A stretch of DNA of 64,000 bases from Chondrosia reniformis (Eukaryota; Porifera; Demospongiae; Chondrillida; Chondrillidae), in NCBI GenBank assembly GCA_947172415.1, contig OX359191.1, positions 1,550,001 to 1,614,000 of the forward strand. Direction: 5' to 3'. This document shows, in pieces, positions 26,301-39,148 of the stretch. The stretch's first letter is position 1, and every line of letters starts with the position of its first letter. Position numbers and translations under genes: made by a program. The notes below the pieces were generated by a model that made no database searches, was not told the DNA's origin, and saw only the letters and a program-made list of their open reading frames with translations.

Positions 26301-29300
26301 CTTTACATTCTGGTTCCTTCCCGCTCCAAGTACCATCTGCCTTACACACATGGTTAGCTGTGCCCACAAGATAGTACCCTTCTTCACAAGAATACCTGAT
26401 TTCAGAGCTGAACTCAGTGCTTCCAGAAACCATCTCATAGGTTCCATTCGTAACGGCCCAGGGTTGACCACAATCAATAACTACAATAACATGATTATGA
26501 AGTTAAAAAACACTTGAAAGATGAATCCATAACTTAGATTTATGTTTTTCACTACAGTCGTCGTCATTTCTATTAAACTTAGTATATGAATGAACATATT
26601 TTAAAATGAGGTACATCTGGAATATAAAAACTTAAGAATCATCTTATAAGGCTAACCATACAAAAGCAGAAAACTGAAATTGAAGTGGCTTAGCATATGT
26701 ATAGCATAATATGTGATATCAGTCTATGCAACTATATAATATAATTGGAGACCACTCACTCATGCAGGTTGGTGATGGTCCGCTCCACTGCTCATCTTCC
26801 TGACAAGTTCCCAATGGAATACCCACCAACTGGTAGCCCTCATTGCATATGTAGCGAGCAACAGATTGATAGGTTGTCCCTCTACTCACATCAAATATAC
26901 CATTCACCACTGATGGAGGACTGTTACAGTCAATGACTATACACAATGTAAAAATGCATTCCCTTTAGTGAATAATGATGGGAAAGAAAAGACTAATAAA
27001 TATACTCACTTTGACATTGAGGTGCAGTTTCACTCCATGCACCCGTATCCCTGCACACTCTGCTACTGGCTCCAATCAATTCAAAGCCTTCATCACAGAT
27101 GTAGCTTGCAGTGGAGTCATAGAAAAGTCCATTAGAGTAGTATACATCTCCATTCCTTACTGGTGCCTCTTCTTCACATCTTACAACTAAATAAGTGCTA
27201 TATACTCATGACACAGCCTTTCTATATTTCCTCTATAGCTACAAGGTATATTCACCTTCACAGTATGGCTCATCTCCGCTCCAAGTTCCATCAGCCAGAC
27301 ATGTCCTTGTTTGTAATCCAATCAGCCTATGCCCTTCTACACAGCTGTACTGTGCAAACTTGCCAAGTGTGGTTCCAAGGAAGTGATCTATGATGGCTCC
27401 CTCTACTGTAGCTGGCTCTCCACAATCCACCTCTATAGTAATGGAGATCAACCAATCTGACATCTTAAAACACTTATATTTGTGCTACATAGTTGTAAAT
27501 GTATATAACTGTACATAGTGAGAACAAAGTAATATACACACATCATTATCATCAGTGAACTTTGTTAACCTTCACAGACTGGTACTTCACTGCTCCATTG
27601 TCCATCAACTCCACAAATAGCTAACGGAGTGCCCTTCAAGTTGTAGCCAGATTCACAGGAGAACACAGCCACTGATGGGTAAGAGGTACCATCAGTCAGT
27701 GTAGTATCACCGTTTGGCAGGGATGCAAGGTTTCCACATTCGACACCTAAATTAAAGTAAACATATATTCAATGACATTTCTGTCAAACATGTAACCAGG
27801 AACATACCAACACACTGTGGTGCAGTGAATGACCAAGTCCCATCCCTGGTACATGTTCTTGTTGCCCTGTTAGTATTGTCCAACTCATAGCCACTGTCAC
27901 ATGAATAGGTTAAGACCGAATCTAAAGTTGTTCCATCACTTTGGTCAACCTTTCCATTTTGTACAGGAGGTGGACTACCACAGTCGATTGCTGCAGGGGA
28001 AGCATTAATATTCGTTGCTGACATACCTTGATACCTTGTGATATGGAAGACTCACAATTACAAATTGGTTCATTTCCACTCCAACTGCCACTGCTCTGAC
28101 ATGTCCTCTCATCGTCTCCTTCCAGTAAATAGCCCTCATCGCAGGTATAAGTAGCTACAGCATCTAGTAATGTTCCAAAGCTTATGACTGTCGATACTTG
28201 GCCATTTTTAATATCTTCCAAAGAACCACAGTCAACCCCTAGTAATTATTTAGATAAGGAAATCATTTTGAGCATGAAGTTGTACCTAATGTGACTCACT
28301 CTGACAAGCTGGTTCAGAACCACTCCAATCTCCAAAGGGAGCCATTATAGCACTGGAATCTTCTTCACACAACTGGATTGTGTCAGCTACTCCCACAAAC
28401 TCATATCCCTCATCACAAGTGTAGATGGCCACAGATCCAAAGTTAATATCATCTGTTAGCTCTACATTCACATTAGTGTTAGTAGGTGGATCCCTTGAAG
28501 GACAAGTTATTCCTGTATATATATAGAATGGACAATGTATGTAAGTACATATAAATACAACTACGTACGTTTGCCATGAAACACTTCATATTTATATATA
28601 TATATGTGCCATTCTAGGAATATTATGTGCTGTATAATATTAGTACAATCTTTGAGATAATTCAGTCTTTTGAGCATTTGTAGATTTGAAAATAGTTTCT
28701 ATAAAGGCATCCAAGAATGATCGATCTAACTGACATTTGTTTCCCTAAAGTAACTAAGTAAAGATAACTCACTGGTGCAGGTTGGTGGTGTACTCCACGA
28801 AGTGTCACTCATACATGTTACAACTGTAGTGTCTCTTGTCTGAAATCCCTCTACACAAGTATATCTTGACTCATCAGTGAAGGTGGTCCCTCCCACAGCA
28901 ACAATGGCATTATCCATTTCTGGTGGAAGTCCACACTCCACAGCTGTTTGTTGTTAAAACGAGGTGTAAAAAATTAGGTATAACATAGGAATGTATAATT
29001 TCTTCTGTGTAAAAACACTACTACGTGAACAGCTTACATGAACAATGGACATCACTTTCACTCCAAACTCCACTGGATAAACAGAGACGTATCTGTGTCA
29101 CACCTGCAATGTTATATCCTGAGTCACAGACATAGGTGGAATTATCTTCATACTCATTACTACCACTGCTAGAAATTTGTCCATTCAGTAGTGGTGGAGG
29201 AGGCCCACAGGACACCTCTGAATAACAGTAGACAAGACATTCACTTCTGCTAGTGTGTCCTTGGCATCAAATGTGACTCACTCTGACAAGCTGGTTCAGA

Positions 29301-32300
29301 ACCACTCCAATCTCCAAAGGGAGCCATTATAGCACTGGAATCTTCTTCACACAACTGGATTGTGTCAGCTACTCCCACAAACTTATATCCCTCATCACAA
29401 GTGTAGATGGCCACAGATCCAAAGTTAACATCATCTGTTAGCTCTACATTCACATTAGCGTTAGTAGGTGGATCCCTTGAAGGACAAGTTATTCCTGTAT
29501 ATAGAATGGACAATTTATTTGTCATAAAATACTTCATGTTTAATATGCACCATCTTAGGAAATATATACGTACAGCATGCTTTTTTATTTAAAGGAAAGT
29601 TATACAATATCATCAGTCTGTTTATTACAAACCATTTACGTACATATTCACAAATCTTGGGATAAGTGTTAAAAGGCAATCATGAAAGATCTAACTGCAT
29701 GACATTATTTTTCAACAAAAACAACTAAGTAAAGATAACTCACTGGTGCAGGTTGGTGGTGTACTCCATGAAGTGTCACTCATACATGTTACAACTGTAG
29801 TGTCTCTTGTCTGAAATCCCTCTACACAAGTATATCTTGACTCATCAGTGAAGGTGGTCCCTCCCACAGCAACAATGGCATTATCCACTTCTGGTGGAAG
29901 TCCACACTCCACAGCTGTTTGTTGGTAAAATGAGGTGTGAAAATTAGGTATAACATAGGAATGTATATATAATTCGTTTTGAGTAAAAACACTGCTACGT
30001 GAACAGCTTACGTTCACAGTGGACATCACTTTCACTCCAAACTCCACTTGATAAACAGAGACGTATCTGTGTTACACCTGCAATGTTATATCCTGTGTCA
30101 CAGACATAGGTGGTAGTATCTTCATACTCATTACTACCACTGCTAGAAATTTGTCCATTCAGTAGTGGTGGAGGAGGCCCACAGGACACCTCTGAATAAC
30201 AGTAGACAAGACATTCACTTCTGCTAGTGTGTCCTTGGCATCAAATGTGACTCACTCTGACAAGCTGGTTCAGAACCACTCCAATCTCCAAAGGGAGCCA
30301 TTATAGCACTGGAATCTTCTTCACACAACTGGATTGTGTCAGCTACTCCCACAAACTCATATCCCTCATCACAAGTGTAGATGGCCACAGATCCAAAGTT
30401 AACATCATCTGTTAGCTCTACATTCACATTAGCGTTAGTAGGTGGATCCCTTGAAGGACAAGTTATTCCTGTATATAGAATGGACAATTTATTTGTCATA
30501 AAATACTTCATGTTTAATATGCACCATCTTAGGAAATATATACGTACAGCATGCTTTTTTATTTAAAGGAAAGTTATACAATATCATCAGTCTGTTTATT
30601 ACAAATCATTTACGTACATATTCACAAATCTTGGGATAAGTGTTAAAAGGCAATCATGAAAGATCTAACTGCATGACATTATTTTTCAACAAAAACAACT
30701 AAGGAAAGATAACTCACTGGTGCAGGTTGGTGGTGTACTCCATGAAGTGTCACTCATACATGTTACAACTGTAGTGTCTCTTGTCTGAAATCCCTCTACA
30801 CAAGTATATCTTGACTCATCAGTGAAGGTGGTCCCTCCCACAGCAACAATGGCATTATCCACTTCTGGTGGAAGTCCACACTCCACAGCTGTTTGTTGGT
30901 AAAATGAGGTGTGAAAATTAGGTATAACATAGGAATGTATTATATAATTCGTTTTGAGTAAAAACACTGCTACGTGAACAGCTTACGTTCACAGTGGACA
31001 TCACTTTCACTCCAAACTCCACTTGATAAACAGAGACGTATCTGTGTTACACCTGCAATGTTATATCCTGTGTCACAGGCATAGGTGGTAGTATCTTCAT
31101 ACTCATTACTACCACTGCTAGAAATTTGTCCATTCAGTAGTGGTGGAGGAGGCCCACAGGACACCTCTGAATAACAGTAGACAAGACATTCACTTCTGCT
31201 AGTGTGTCCTTGGCATCAAATGTGACTCACTCTGACAAGCTGGTTCAGAACCACTCCAATCTCCAAAGGGAGCCATTATAGCACTGGAATCTTCTTCACA
31301 CAACTGGATTGTGTCAGCTACTCCCACAAACTTATATCCCTCATCACAAGTGTAGATGGCCACAGATCCAAAGTTAACATCATCTGTTAGCTCCACTTTC
31401 ACATTAGCTTTAGTAGGTGGATCCCTTGAAGGACAAGTTATTCCTGTATATAGAATGGAGATTTATTTGTCATAAAATACTTCATGTTTAATATGCGTCA
31501 TCTTAGGAAATATATACGTACAGCATGCTTTTTTATTTAAAGGAAAGTTATACAATATCATCAGTCTGTTTATTACAAACCATTTACGTACATATTCACA
31601 AATCTTGGGATAAGTGTTAAAAGGCAATCATGAAAGATCTAACTGCATGACATTATTTTTCAAAAAAAACAACTAAGGAAAGATAACTCACTGGTGCAGG
31701 TTGGTGGTGTACTCCATGAAGTGTCACTCATACATGTTACAACTGTAGTGTCTCTTGTCTGAAATCCCTCTACACAAGTATATCTTGACTCATCAGTGAA
31801 GGTGGTCCCTCCCACAGCAACAATGGCATTATCCACTTCTGGTGGAAGTCCACACTCCACAGCTGTTTGTTGGTAAAATGAGGTGTGAAAATTAGGTACA
31901 ACATAGGAATGTATAATTCCTTTTGAGTAAAAACACTGTTACGTGAACAGCTTACGTTCACAGTGGACATCACTTTCATTCCAAACTCCACTTGATAAAC
32001 AGTGACGTATCTGTGTTACACCTGCAATGTTATATCCTGTGTCACAGGCATAGGTGGTAGTATCTTCATACTCATTACTACCACTGCTAGAAATTTGTCC
32101 ATTCAGTAGTGGTGGAGGAGGCCCACAGGACACCTCTGAATAACAGAAGACAAGACATTCACTTCTGCTAGTGTGTCCTTGGCATCAAATGTGACTCACT
32201 CTGACAAGCTGGTTCAGAACCACTCCAATTTCCAAAGGGAGCCATTATAGCACTGGAATCTTCTTCACACAACTGGATTGTGTCAGCTACTCCCACAAAC

Positions 32301-35300
32301 TCATATCCCTCATCACAAGTGTAGATGGCCACAGATCCAAAGTTAACATCATCTGTTAGCTCCACTTTCACATTAGCTTTAGTAGGTGGATCCCTTGAAG
32401 GACAAGTTATTCCTGTATATAGAATGGACAATTTATTTGTCATAAAATACTTCATGTTTAATATGCACCATCTTAGGAAATATATACGTACAGCATGCTT
32501 TTTTATTTAAAGGAAAGTTATACAATATCATCAGTCTGTTTATTACAAATCATTTACGTACATATTCACAAATCTTGGGATAAGTGTTAAAAGGCAATCA
32601 TGAAAGATCTAACTGCATGACATTATTTTTCAACAAAAACAACTAAGTAAAGATAACTCACTGGTGCAGGTTGGTGGTGTACTCCATGAAGTGTCACTCA
32701 TACATGTTACAACTGTAGTGTCTCTTGTCTGAAATCCCTCTACACAAGTATATCTTGACTCATCAGTGAAGGTGGTCCCTCCCACAGCAACAATGGCACT
32801 ATCCACTTCTGGTGGAAGTCCACACTCCATGGCTGTTTGTTGGTAAAATGAGGTGTGAAAAATTAGGTATAACATAGGAATGTATAATTCCTTTTGAGTA
32901 AAAACACTGTTACGTGAACAGCTTACGTTCACAGTGGACATCACTTTCATTCCAAACTCCACTTGATAAACAGAGACGTATCTGTGTTACACCTGCAATG
33001 TTATATCCTGTGTCACAGGCATAGGTGGTAGTATCTTCATACTCATTACTACCACTGTTAAAAATTTGTCCATTCAGTAGTGGTGGAGGAGGCCCACAGG
33101 ACACCTCTGAATAACAGTAGACAAGACATTCACTTCTGCTAGTGTGTCCTTGGCATAAAATGTGACTCACTCTGACAAGCTGGTTCAGAACCACTCCAAT
33201 TTCCAAAGGGAGCCATTATAGCACTGGAATCTTCTTCACACAACTGGATTGTGTCAGCTACTCCCACAAACTCATATCCCTCATCACAAGTGTAGATGGC
33301 CACAGATCCAAAGTTAACATCATCTGTTAGCTCCACTTTCACATTAGTGTTAGTAGGTGGATCCCTTGAAGGACAAGTTATTCCTGTATATAGAATGGAC
33401 AATTTATTTGTCATAAAATACTTCATGTTTAATATGCGCCATCTTAGGAAATATATACGTACAGCATGCTTTTTATTTAAAGGAAAGTTATACAATATCA
33501 TCAGTCTGTTTATTACAAACCATTTACGTACATATTCACAAATCTTGGGATAAGTGTTAAAAGGCAATCATGAAAGATCTAACAGCATGACATTATTTTT
33601 CAACAAAAACAACTAAGGAAAGATAACTCACTGGTGCAGGTTGGTGGTGTACTCCATGAAGTGTCACTCATACATGTTACAACTGTAGTGTCTCTTGTCT
33701 GAAATCCCTCTACACAAGTATATCTTGACTCATCAAAGAAGGTGGTCCCTCCCACAGCAACAATGGCATTATCCACTTCTGGTGGAAGTCCACACTCCAT
33801 GGCTGTTTGTTGGTAAAATGAGGTGTGAAAAATTAGGTATAACATAGGAATGTATAATTCCTTTTGAGTAAAAACACTGTTACGTGAACAGCTTACGTTC
33901 ACAGTGGACATCACTTTCATTCCAAACTCCACTTGATAAACAGAGACGTATCTGTGTTACACCTGCAATGTTATATCCTGTGTCACAGGCATAGGTGGTA
34001 GTATCTTCATACTCATTACTACCACTGTTAAAAATTTGTCCATTCAGTAGTAGTGGAGGAGGCCCACAGGACACCTCTGAATAACAGTAGACAAGACATT
34101 CACTTCTGCTAGTGTGTCCTTGGCATAAAATGTGACTCACTCTGACAAGCTGGTTCAGAACCACTCCAATTTCCAAAGGGAGCCATTATAGCACTGGAAT
34201 CTTCTTCACACAACTGGATTGTGTCAGCTACTCCCACAAACTCATATCCCTCATCACAAGTGTAGATGGCCACAGATCCAAAGTTAACATCATCTGTTAG
34301 CTCCACTTTCACATTAGTGTTAGTAGGTGGATCCCTTGAAGGACAAGTTATTCCTGTATATAGAATGGACAATTTATTTGTCATAAAATACTTCATGTTT
34401 AATATGCGCCATCTTAGGAAATATATACGTACAGCATGCTTTTTATTTAAAGGAAAGTTATACAATATCATCAGTCTGTTTATTACAAACCATTTACGTA
34501 CATATTCACAAATCTTGGGATAAGTGTTAAAAGGCAATCATGAAAGATCTAACAGCATGACATTATTTTTCAACAAAAACAACTAAGGAAAGATAACTCA
34601 CTGGTGCAGGTTGGTGGTGTACTCCATGAAGTGTCACTCATACATGTTACAACTGTAGTGTCTCTTGTCTGAAATCCCTCTACACAAGTATATCTTGACT
34701 CATCAAAGAAGGTGGTCCCTCCCACAGCAACAATGGCATTATCCACTTCTGGTGGAAGTCCACACTCCATGGCTGTTTGTTGGTAAAATGAGGTGTGAAA
34801 AATTAGGTATAACATAGGAATGTATAATTCCTTTTGAGTAAAAACACTGTTACGTGAACAGCTTACGTTCACAGTGTACATCACTTTCATTCCAAACTCC
34901 ACTTGATAAACAGTGACGTATCTGTGTTACACCTGCAATGTTATATCCTGTGTCACAGGCATAGGTGGTAGTATCTTCATACTCATTACTACCACTGCTA
35001 GAAATTTGTCCATTCAGTAGTGGTGGAGGAGGCCCACAGGACACCTCTGAATAACAGTAGACAAGACATTCACTTCTGCTAGTGTGTCCTTGGCATCAAA
35101 TGTGACTCACTCTGACAAGCTGGTTCAGAACCACTCCAATTTCCAAAGGGAGCCATTATAGCACTGGAATCTTCTTCACACAACTGGATTGTGTCAGCTA
35201 CTCCCACAAACTCATATCCCTCATCACAAGTGTAGATGGCCACAGATCCAAAGTTAACATCATCTGTTAGCTCCACTTTCACATTAACTTTAGTAGGTGG

Positions 35301-36515
35301 ATCCCTTGAAGGACAAGTTATTCCTATATATATGTATGATTAACATTTAATTACACTTGTCCTGCGTAAAAGTTATGGTTATAAATAATGCTCCACTCAA
35401 GAGAAGAATCAGGCGATCACTCCCACTATATATGCTCCGATAAATATTGTTATATACTTTACGTTGTTAAACAAGAAATAATTTGTAACACACTATATAT
35501 ATATGTATGTGAGAACTGCTAAGTAAAATTCATTATAATCTTGGAATATTCTAATTTAAAATGCTGAAATCTTTGTATTTATTTTTACTCTAATACTTGC
35601 GTAGTATTTTATGCATAGAATTCACTCACTTATGCAATTTGGTGTAGTACTCCAGGTAGCATCATCCATGCATGTAATGTTACCAAAAGAATTACTAAGC
35701 TGAAAACCCGTAAAACACTTGTACACTGCCATATTGTTGAACGTAGTTTCCCCAACAGAAACAACAGCATTATCAACATCAGGTGGTAGTCCACAGTTTA
35801 CAGCTGTTAAACAGTGAATTGAGGATAATCAATTTTGACTGAAACTGGCCTATCGAATAAAGTATAGGTAGAAAATACAATCAGCTTACGTTCACAGTGG
35901 ACATTACTGTCACTCCAAACTCCACTTGCTAGACAAGAACGATATAATAAACCTGGTCCCCTCTTAAGATAGCCTGGATCACATCTATACTCAGCTGTAT
36001 CTCCAAACTCTCTGCCTACTACTGGAGACATACGTACTCCATTCTGAATAAGTAGAGGGGGTGTAGCAGCGCAGGAAACCCCTAAATATAAATTAATAAC
36101 TTCTATATATACCTATGACTCACTGGAGATACACATTGCATATACTCTATATTAGATGATAGGAATTTATTCTAACTGCACCATTGATACCTCATAATAT
36201 TTGAATTTTGGAAGCCTTGATTTATTAAAGCACTTTACACATTTTACAATTGTAGAATACAATATGGCTACCAAATTTTATCATTTCAAATCAAATTTTA
36301 AATGTATATACAATAACGTTGCCTACTGGTATCACAATTTGGTTGCCCAGGAGATTGATACATCCAGTCTGTTCCGTTACAGCTTCCAACTCTTGATCCA
36401 GATAATACGTAACCAGGATCACACTCCCAAAATACTATGGAGCCCGCTGATGTACCAGTAATTGAGAAGACACCATCTGAACCAGCACCTCCCAATAGTG
36501 GACTATCAGTGCAAC
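22136..36515 (-). CDS. S1: giant CCP(sushi)-FN3 single-pass membrane protein, N-terminus not found
   Basis: At least 46 exons on the minus strand, over 2,700 codons. Order from the N-terminal side: CCP1 36515-36327, CCP2 36081-35890, CCP3 35803-35630; CCP4-24 in seven three-exon units (35323-28773); CCP25 28512-28300; CCP26-42, 17 diverged modules between 28238 and 23669; FN3 in three exons (23305-23169, 23042-22983, 22901-22830); TM exon 22353-22136. Each CCP is one exon with the four-cysteine sushi pattern and a Trp before the last cysteine. Every measured CCP exon is a multiple of three and phase 1-1. Sushi proteins act in complement-like recognition and adhesion; the partner here is unknown. 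No signal-peptide exon was found upstream of 36515. Confidence 0.85.
23669..28238 (-). other. S1 CCP26-42: seventeen diverged sushi exons
   Basis: Exons, N- to C-terminal: 28238-28056, 27990-27808, 27746-27570, 27432-27256, 27186-27010, 26936-26760, 26480-26301, 26231-26052, 25981-25805, 25745-25572, 25500-25327, 25217-25038, 24950-24771, 24657-24481, 24379-24203, 24128-23949, 23848-23669. Each opens near a xxDCG or xxECG motif and closes near a Trp and the fourth Cys. The module at 25745-25572 has a fifth cysteine (VCDECGFW). They differ clearly from one another, so this half of the ectodomain is old compared with CCP4-24. Introns are mostly 60-280 bp. Confidence 0.82.
28773..29494 (-). repeat. 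CCP array unit 7 (C-terminal-most, most diverged)
   Basis: Module a exon 29494-29282, b 29217-29038, c 28943-28773. It carries the most private changes (EDNSTYVCDSG, EMDNAIV) and its flanking intron before CCP25 is longer, as expected for an array edge spared from homogenisation. Confidence 0.85.
29744..30468 (-). repeat. CCP array unit 6
   Basis: Module a exon 30468-30256 (TNANVNVE), then b (YVCDTGYN) and c. Confidence 0.85.
30718..31443 (-). repeat. CCP array unit 5
   Basis: Module a exon 31443-31231 (TKANVKVE, EGYKFVG), then b and c. Confidence 0.85.
31692..32412 (-). repeat. CCP array unit 4
   Basis: Module a exon 32412-32200 (TKANVKVE and FGNWSG variants), then b and c. Module b has IRHCLSSGVWNES. 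Confidence 0.85.
32662..33383 (-). repeat. CCP array unit 3
   Basis: Module a exon 33383-33171, then b and c. Module b has FNSG; module c has EVDSAIV in place of EVDNAIV. Confidence 0.85.
33632..34353 (-). repeat. CCP array unit 2
   Basis: Module a exon 34353-34141, then b and c. It shares with unit 3 the FNSG variant in module b, and with unit 1 the TTFFDES variant in module c. Nearly identical to unit 3 over more than 900 bp. Confidence 0.85.
34602..35323 (-). repeat. CCP array unit 1 (N-terminal-most)
   Basis: Module a exon 35323-35111, then b, then c ending at 34602. The intron upstream of the a module is unique to this unit, so it marks the array boundary. Confidence 0.85.
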
Positions 36516-36721
36516 CTGTGGGTAAAAGTGGTATTACCAGCATAAATCAGGTTTATATAAATGATATAATCTTTAAGATATTATATATACACATATTAAA
36601 GGTTGGAGAGGTTTCCAATTATTGCATTGAAACCTGCTAGTATATATATAACTTAAAACCAAATTTGAAAGAAACATGCTAAGCAAGGCCTATATATACT
36701 GTTTTGTAGAATATATAAATA

Positions 36722-37107
36722 AAGTCTGCATATAAAATGCCATAGGACTATAGAAAACATATAGGAAATTTATATTATTGAAACCATGTGTTATATTAAT
36801 AAAAATTTTCAGATAATTGTGAAACCAACATATATCGTGGTACATGTGCATAGGAAACGTCTGGCGAAGTTTTGCTTAATTAAATGAGCACAATAATCAA
36901 GATAATAATGAAGAATTCAAGGTTACGATTGCACAATCTGATGATGTATTATGATGTTTCTCTAGTGCGTCACCAACACCTCTCGTATGTCGCTCCGTAA
37001 ACATTTAGTGAATCTTGTGACGTTGCGAAAACGTCACCGCCTCGTTGCTAAAGAAGCTTTCGTGAACGGCTATGACAAGTCGACGCTCTCCTACGAGAAG
37101 GAGCTAC
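36722..37107 (+). mobile_element. Fragment of the CAGTGCAAGTTACAA element family
   Basis: Matches the inverse of 44045-44450 over nearly its whole length. It includes a short plus-strand frame starting ATG at about 36989 (MSLRKHLVNLVTLRKRHRLV), basic in composition, that runs past the fragment to a stop near 37138. Neither end is present. Confidence 0.65.
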
Positions 37108-37520
37108 GGAATAAGCGAGTTGTAGCGAAGGTTAGATAAAGCGTATTTGTATACGTTCATGTTAAGTTTAAGCCAGAATTGTTGCTATATATTGATGTAA
37201 AATAGATAAAATAAATTCGTTTAGACGACCGTATAGTAAAACTTTGGTACTGTAAGCTCCGTCATCTCTTCTTTTGTTTTCTGTTAATATTTTTACCTAT
37301 CGATGTGTGTACGTACGTATGCAGGAGTGTAATTGGATACGTAGGGGTGGATTTGGATAAATATGCGTGCGTGCAACACATTCATCCATGTTTGTATTCA
37401 GTATAGTGAATATTCGATAGATTCAACTGTATATTTATGTACACATTCATCCATGTTTGTACATATCCATTATGGGTATATATATATATATTATGCATGT
37501 TTACTTACAATCAAGTACTA

Positions 37521-38099
37521 CACAGTGCAAGTTACAAATTTATACGCGGATGCAAGTGACTCCCAAGATAATCACACTGAGGTATATAATATAATACGGA
37601 TGCAAATGACTCCCAAAATAATCACAATCAGGTATATTAAACGCTACAAGACTTTAGCCACACTGAAATTCTCACATACAGAGTAGTAGTCTCTACAGAT
37701 CATATAAGGTTAAACGCATGGCCTTCCAATTACCTTTTCACACCTTAGTATAGACTGGAAGATGGTGCATCTGAATGCCATTATCAGCAAAAATTCCAGT
37801 CTCATGCAGGGGGTCTCAGCCAATAATCACCGCAGATTTGACTTGCCTTGAGTGTGAGCTAGGAGTACCGTTGGTTGCTTTCATGCATTCACATAAACAA
37901 CAGGGTTAGAGACGATTTGGTAACTTGCACACAAGGGACAGCAGCAGTTGAGAATTTCAGTGTGGCTAAAGTCTTGTAGCGTTTAATATACCTGATTGTG
38001 ATTATTTTGGGAGTCATTTGCATCCGTATTATATTATATACCTCAGTGTGATTATCTTGAGAGTCACTTGCATCCGCGTATAAATTTGTAACTTGCACT
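37521..38099. mobile_element. Element with ~150-bp terminal inverted repeats
   Basis: Arms 37521-37674 and 37950-38099 are near-perfect inverse copies, with outer ends CACAGTGCAAGTTACAAATT. The ~275-bp core matches the inverse of 59810-60070. No coding capacity, so a non-autonomous derivative. Confidence 0.75.
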
Positions 38100-38414
38100 A
38101 TATATATATATACGTAGGACCATTATTCACATACGATAAAAGTATATCTCCATATATAAATGAAGATTTTAGTGTATGGGTTTCAAGGTTGTCTGAAAAG
38201 TGTATTAGTCTCCATGGGAATATATAACAAGACATGATTCTATATACAGATACCTATTACAGCTGTAAATATCTCAGATTTCATAAAGATCAATAAGGTT
38301 AACATCCAATGGAAATCCATCATTAAACTGAAATTTAAACAACTCCAAATAGACTGGTGCAGAATTTTTACAAGTTAGTTAGCTGAACAGCTTATATATA
38401 TAGTAAAGTTATAT

Positions 38415-38588
38415 GGCATGAAACCTATTTGAAACTCTTTGAATGATCGGTTTCAAAAGGTATGAAAATATGTATAAACTTGGAAAGGCTTGGATCTTTG
38501 AAACAAAGCACATGCTTGACACCTTTGAAACCTAGATGTTCAAGAAGTTTCAAATAGGTTTCATGCCATATGAAACCTGACATTTGAT
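38415..38588. mobile_element. Foldback MITE M1 (copy c)
   Basis: GGCATGAAACCTATTTGAAA and its inverse bracket a short core; the outer CACAGGATC ends are worn or missing. Confidence 0.65.
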
Positions 38589-38597
38589 CTTATCTAC

Positions 38598-38823
38598 AGG
38601 ACCAAATCTCAGGTTTCAGAAGGCATGAAAGCTACTTGAATTAATCTCTTTGAAGTGCCAGGTTTCAGAAGGTTTCAGAAGGTATGTGAAGTATGAGTTT
38701 AAACTTGGAAAGATTGCTGTGAAAACTTTAAGCCAGTGAAATTAAACTATTAGCATACTCGAGCACCTTTTGAAGCTTGGCTGTCAAATAGGTTTTATGC
38801 CAAACATGAAATTTGATCCTGTG
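38598..38823. mobile_element. Foldback MITE M1 (copy d)
   Basis: Starts ACAGGACCAAATCTCAGG and ends AAATTTGATCCTGTG. Lies directly beside copy c, suggesting a nested or tandem insertion. Confidence 0.65.
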
Positions 38824-39148
38824 CTAGGCTTGGAAGACAAATTGTTCTTCCATTCCTGCCTTACACATGTGGAGGTTCTATGTCCTATTTCCCGATCCTA
38901 TATAAAAGTAACATTAACACGTATGGCTATGACAACTAATAACTATACGTACAGTGCAGTTTCATTATATTAATATGTGTGCAGTATATGCAGAATTTCA
39001 GGTAGATTTTTCTAGAAATCGAAGTGAAACCATAGCTATAAAAGTAAGACACAACTCCAACAATATATATATATTTACAGTGACTTATATGTACGAATAA
39101 GGAAGTTCAATATAGACAGATTATGCAGTTCTTTGTGAAATAATGACT

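Larger units (their letters stand above)
28773..35323 (-). repeat. Seven tandem ~970-bp units, three CCP exons each (CCP4-24)
   Basis: Start-to-start spacings of the first exon in each unit are 970-982 bp. Every unit has module a (213-bp exon, GITCPSRDPPT..), module b (180 bp, VSCGPPPPLLNGQ..) and module c (171 bp, VECGLPPE..). Exons and introns are almost identical between units, differing by scattered substitutions and small indels. An eighth a module (28512-28300) follows the array, and diverged b- and c-like modules (36081-35890, 35803-35630) precede it. All exons are phase 1-1, so adding or removing a unit keeps the frame. Confidence 0.9.

Noticed and set aside
29407..34523. Recurring 61-85-codon plus-strand frames in every CCP unit
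   Set aside because: They are antisense to module a exons and repeat only because the units repeat.
28773..35323. CRISPR-like array because of regular spacing
   Set aside because: Units are ~970 bp, contain spliced sushi exons and have no short repeat/unique spacer pattern.
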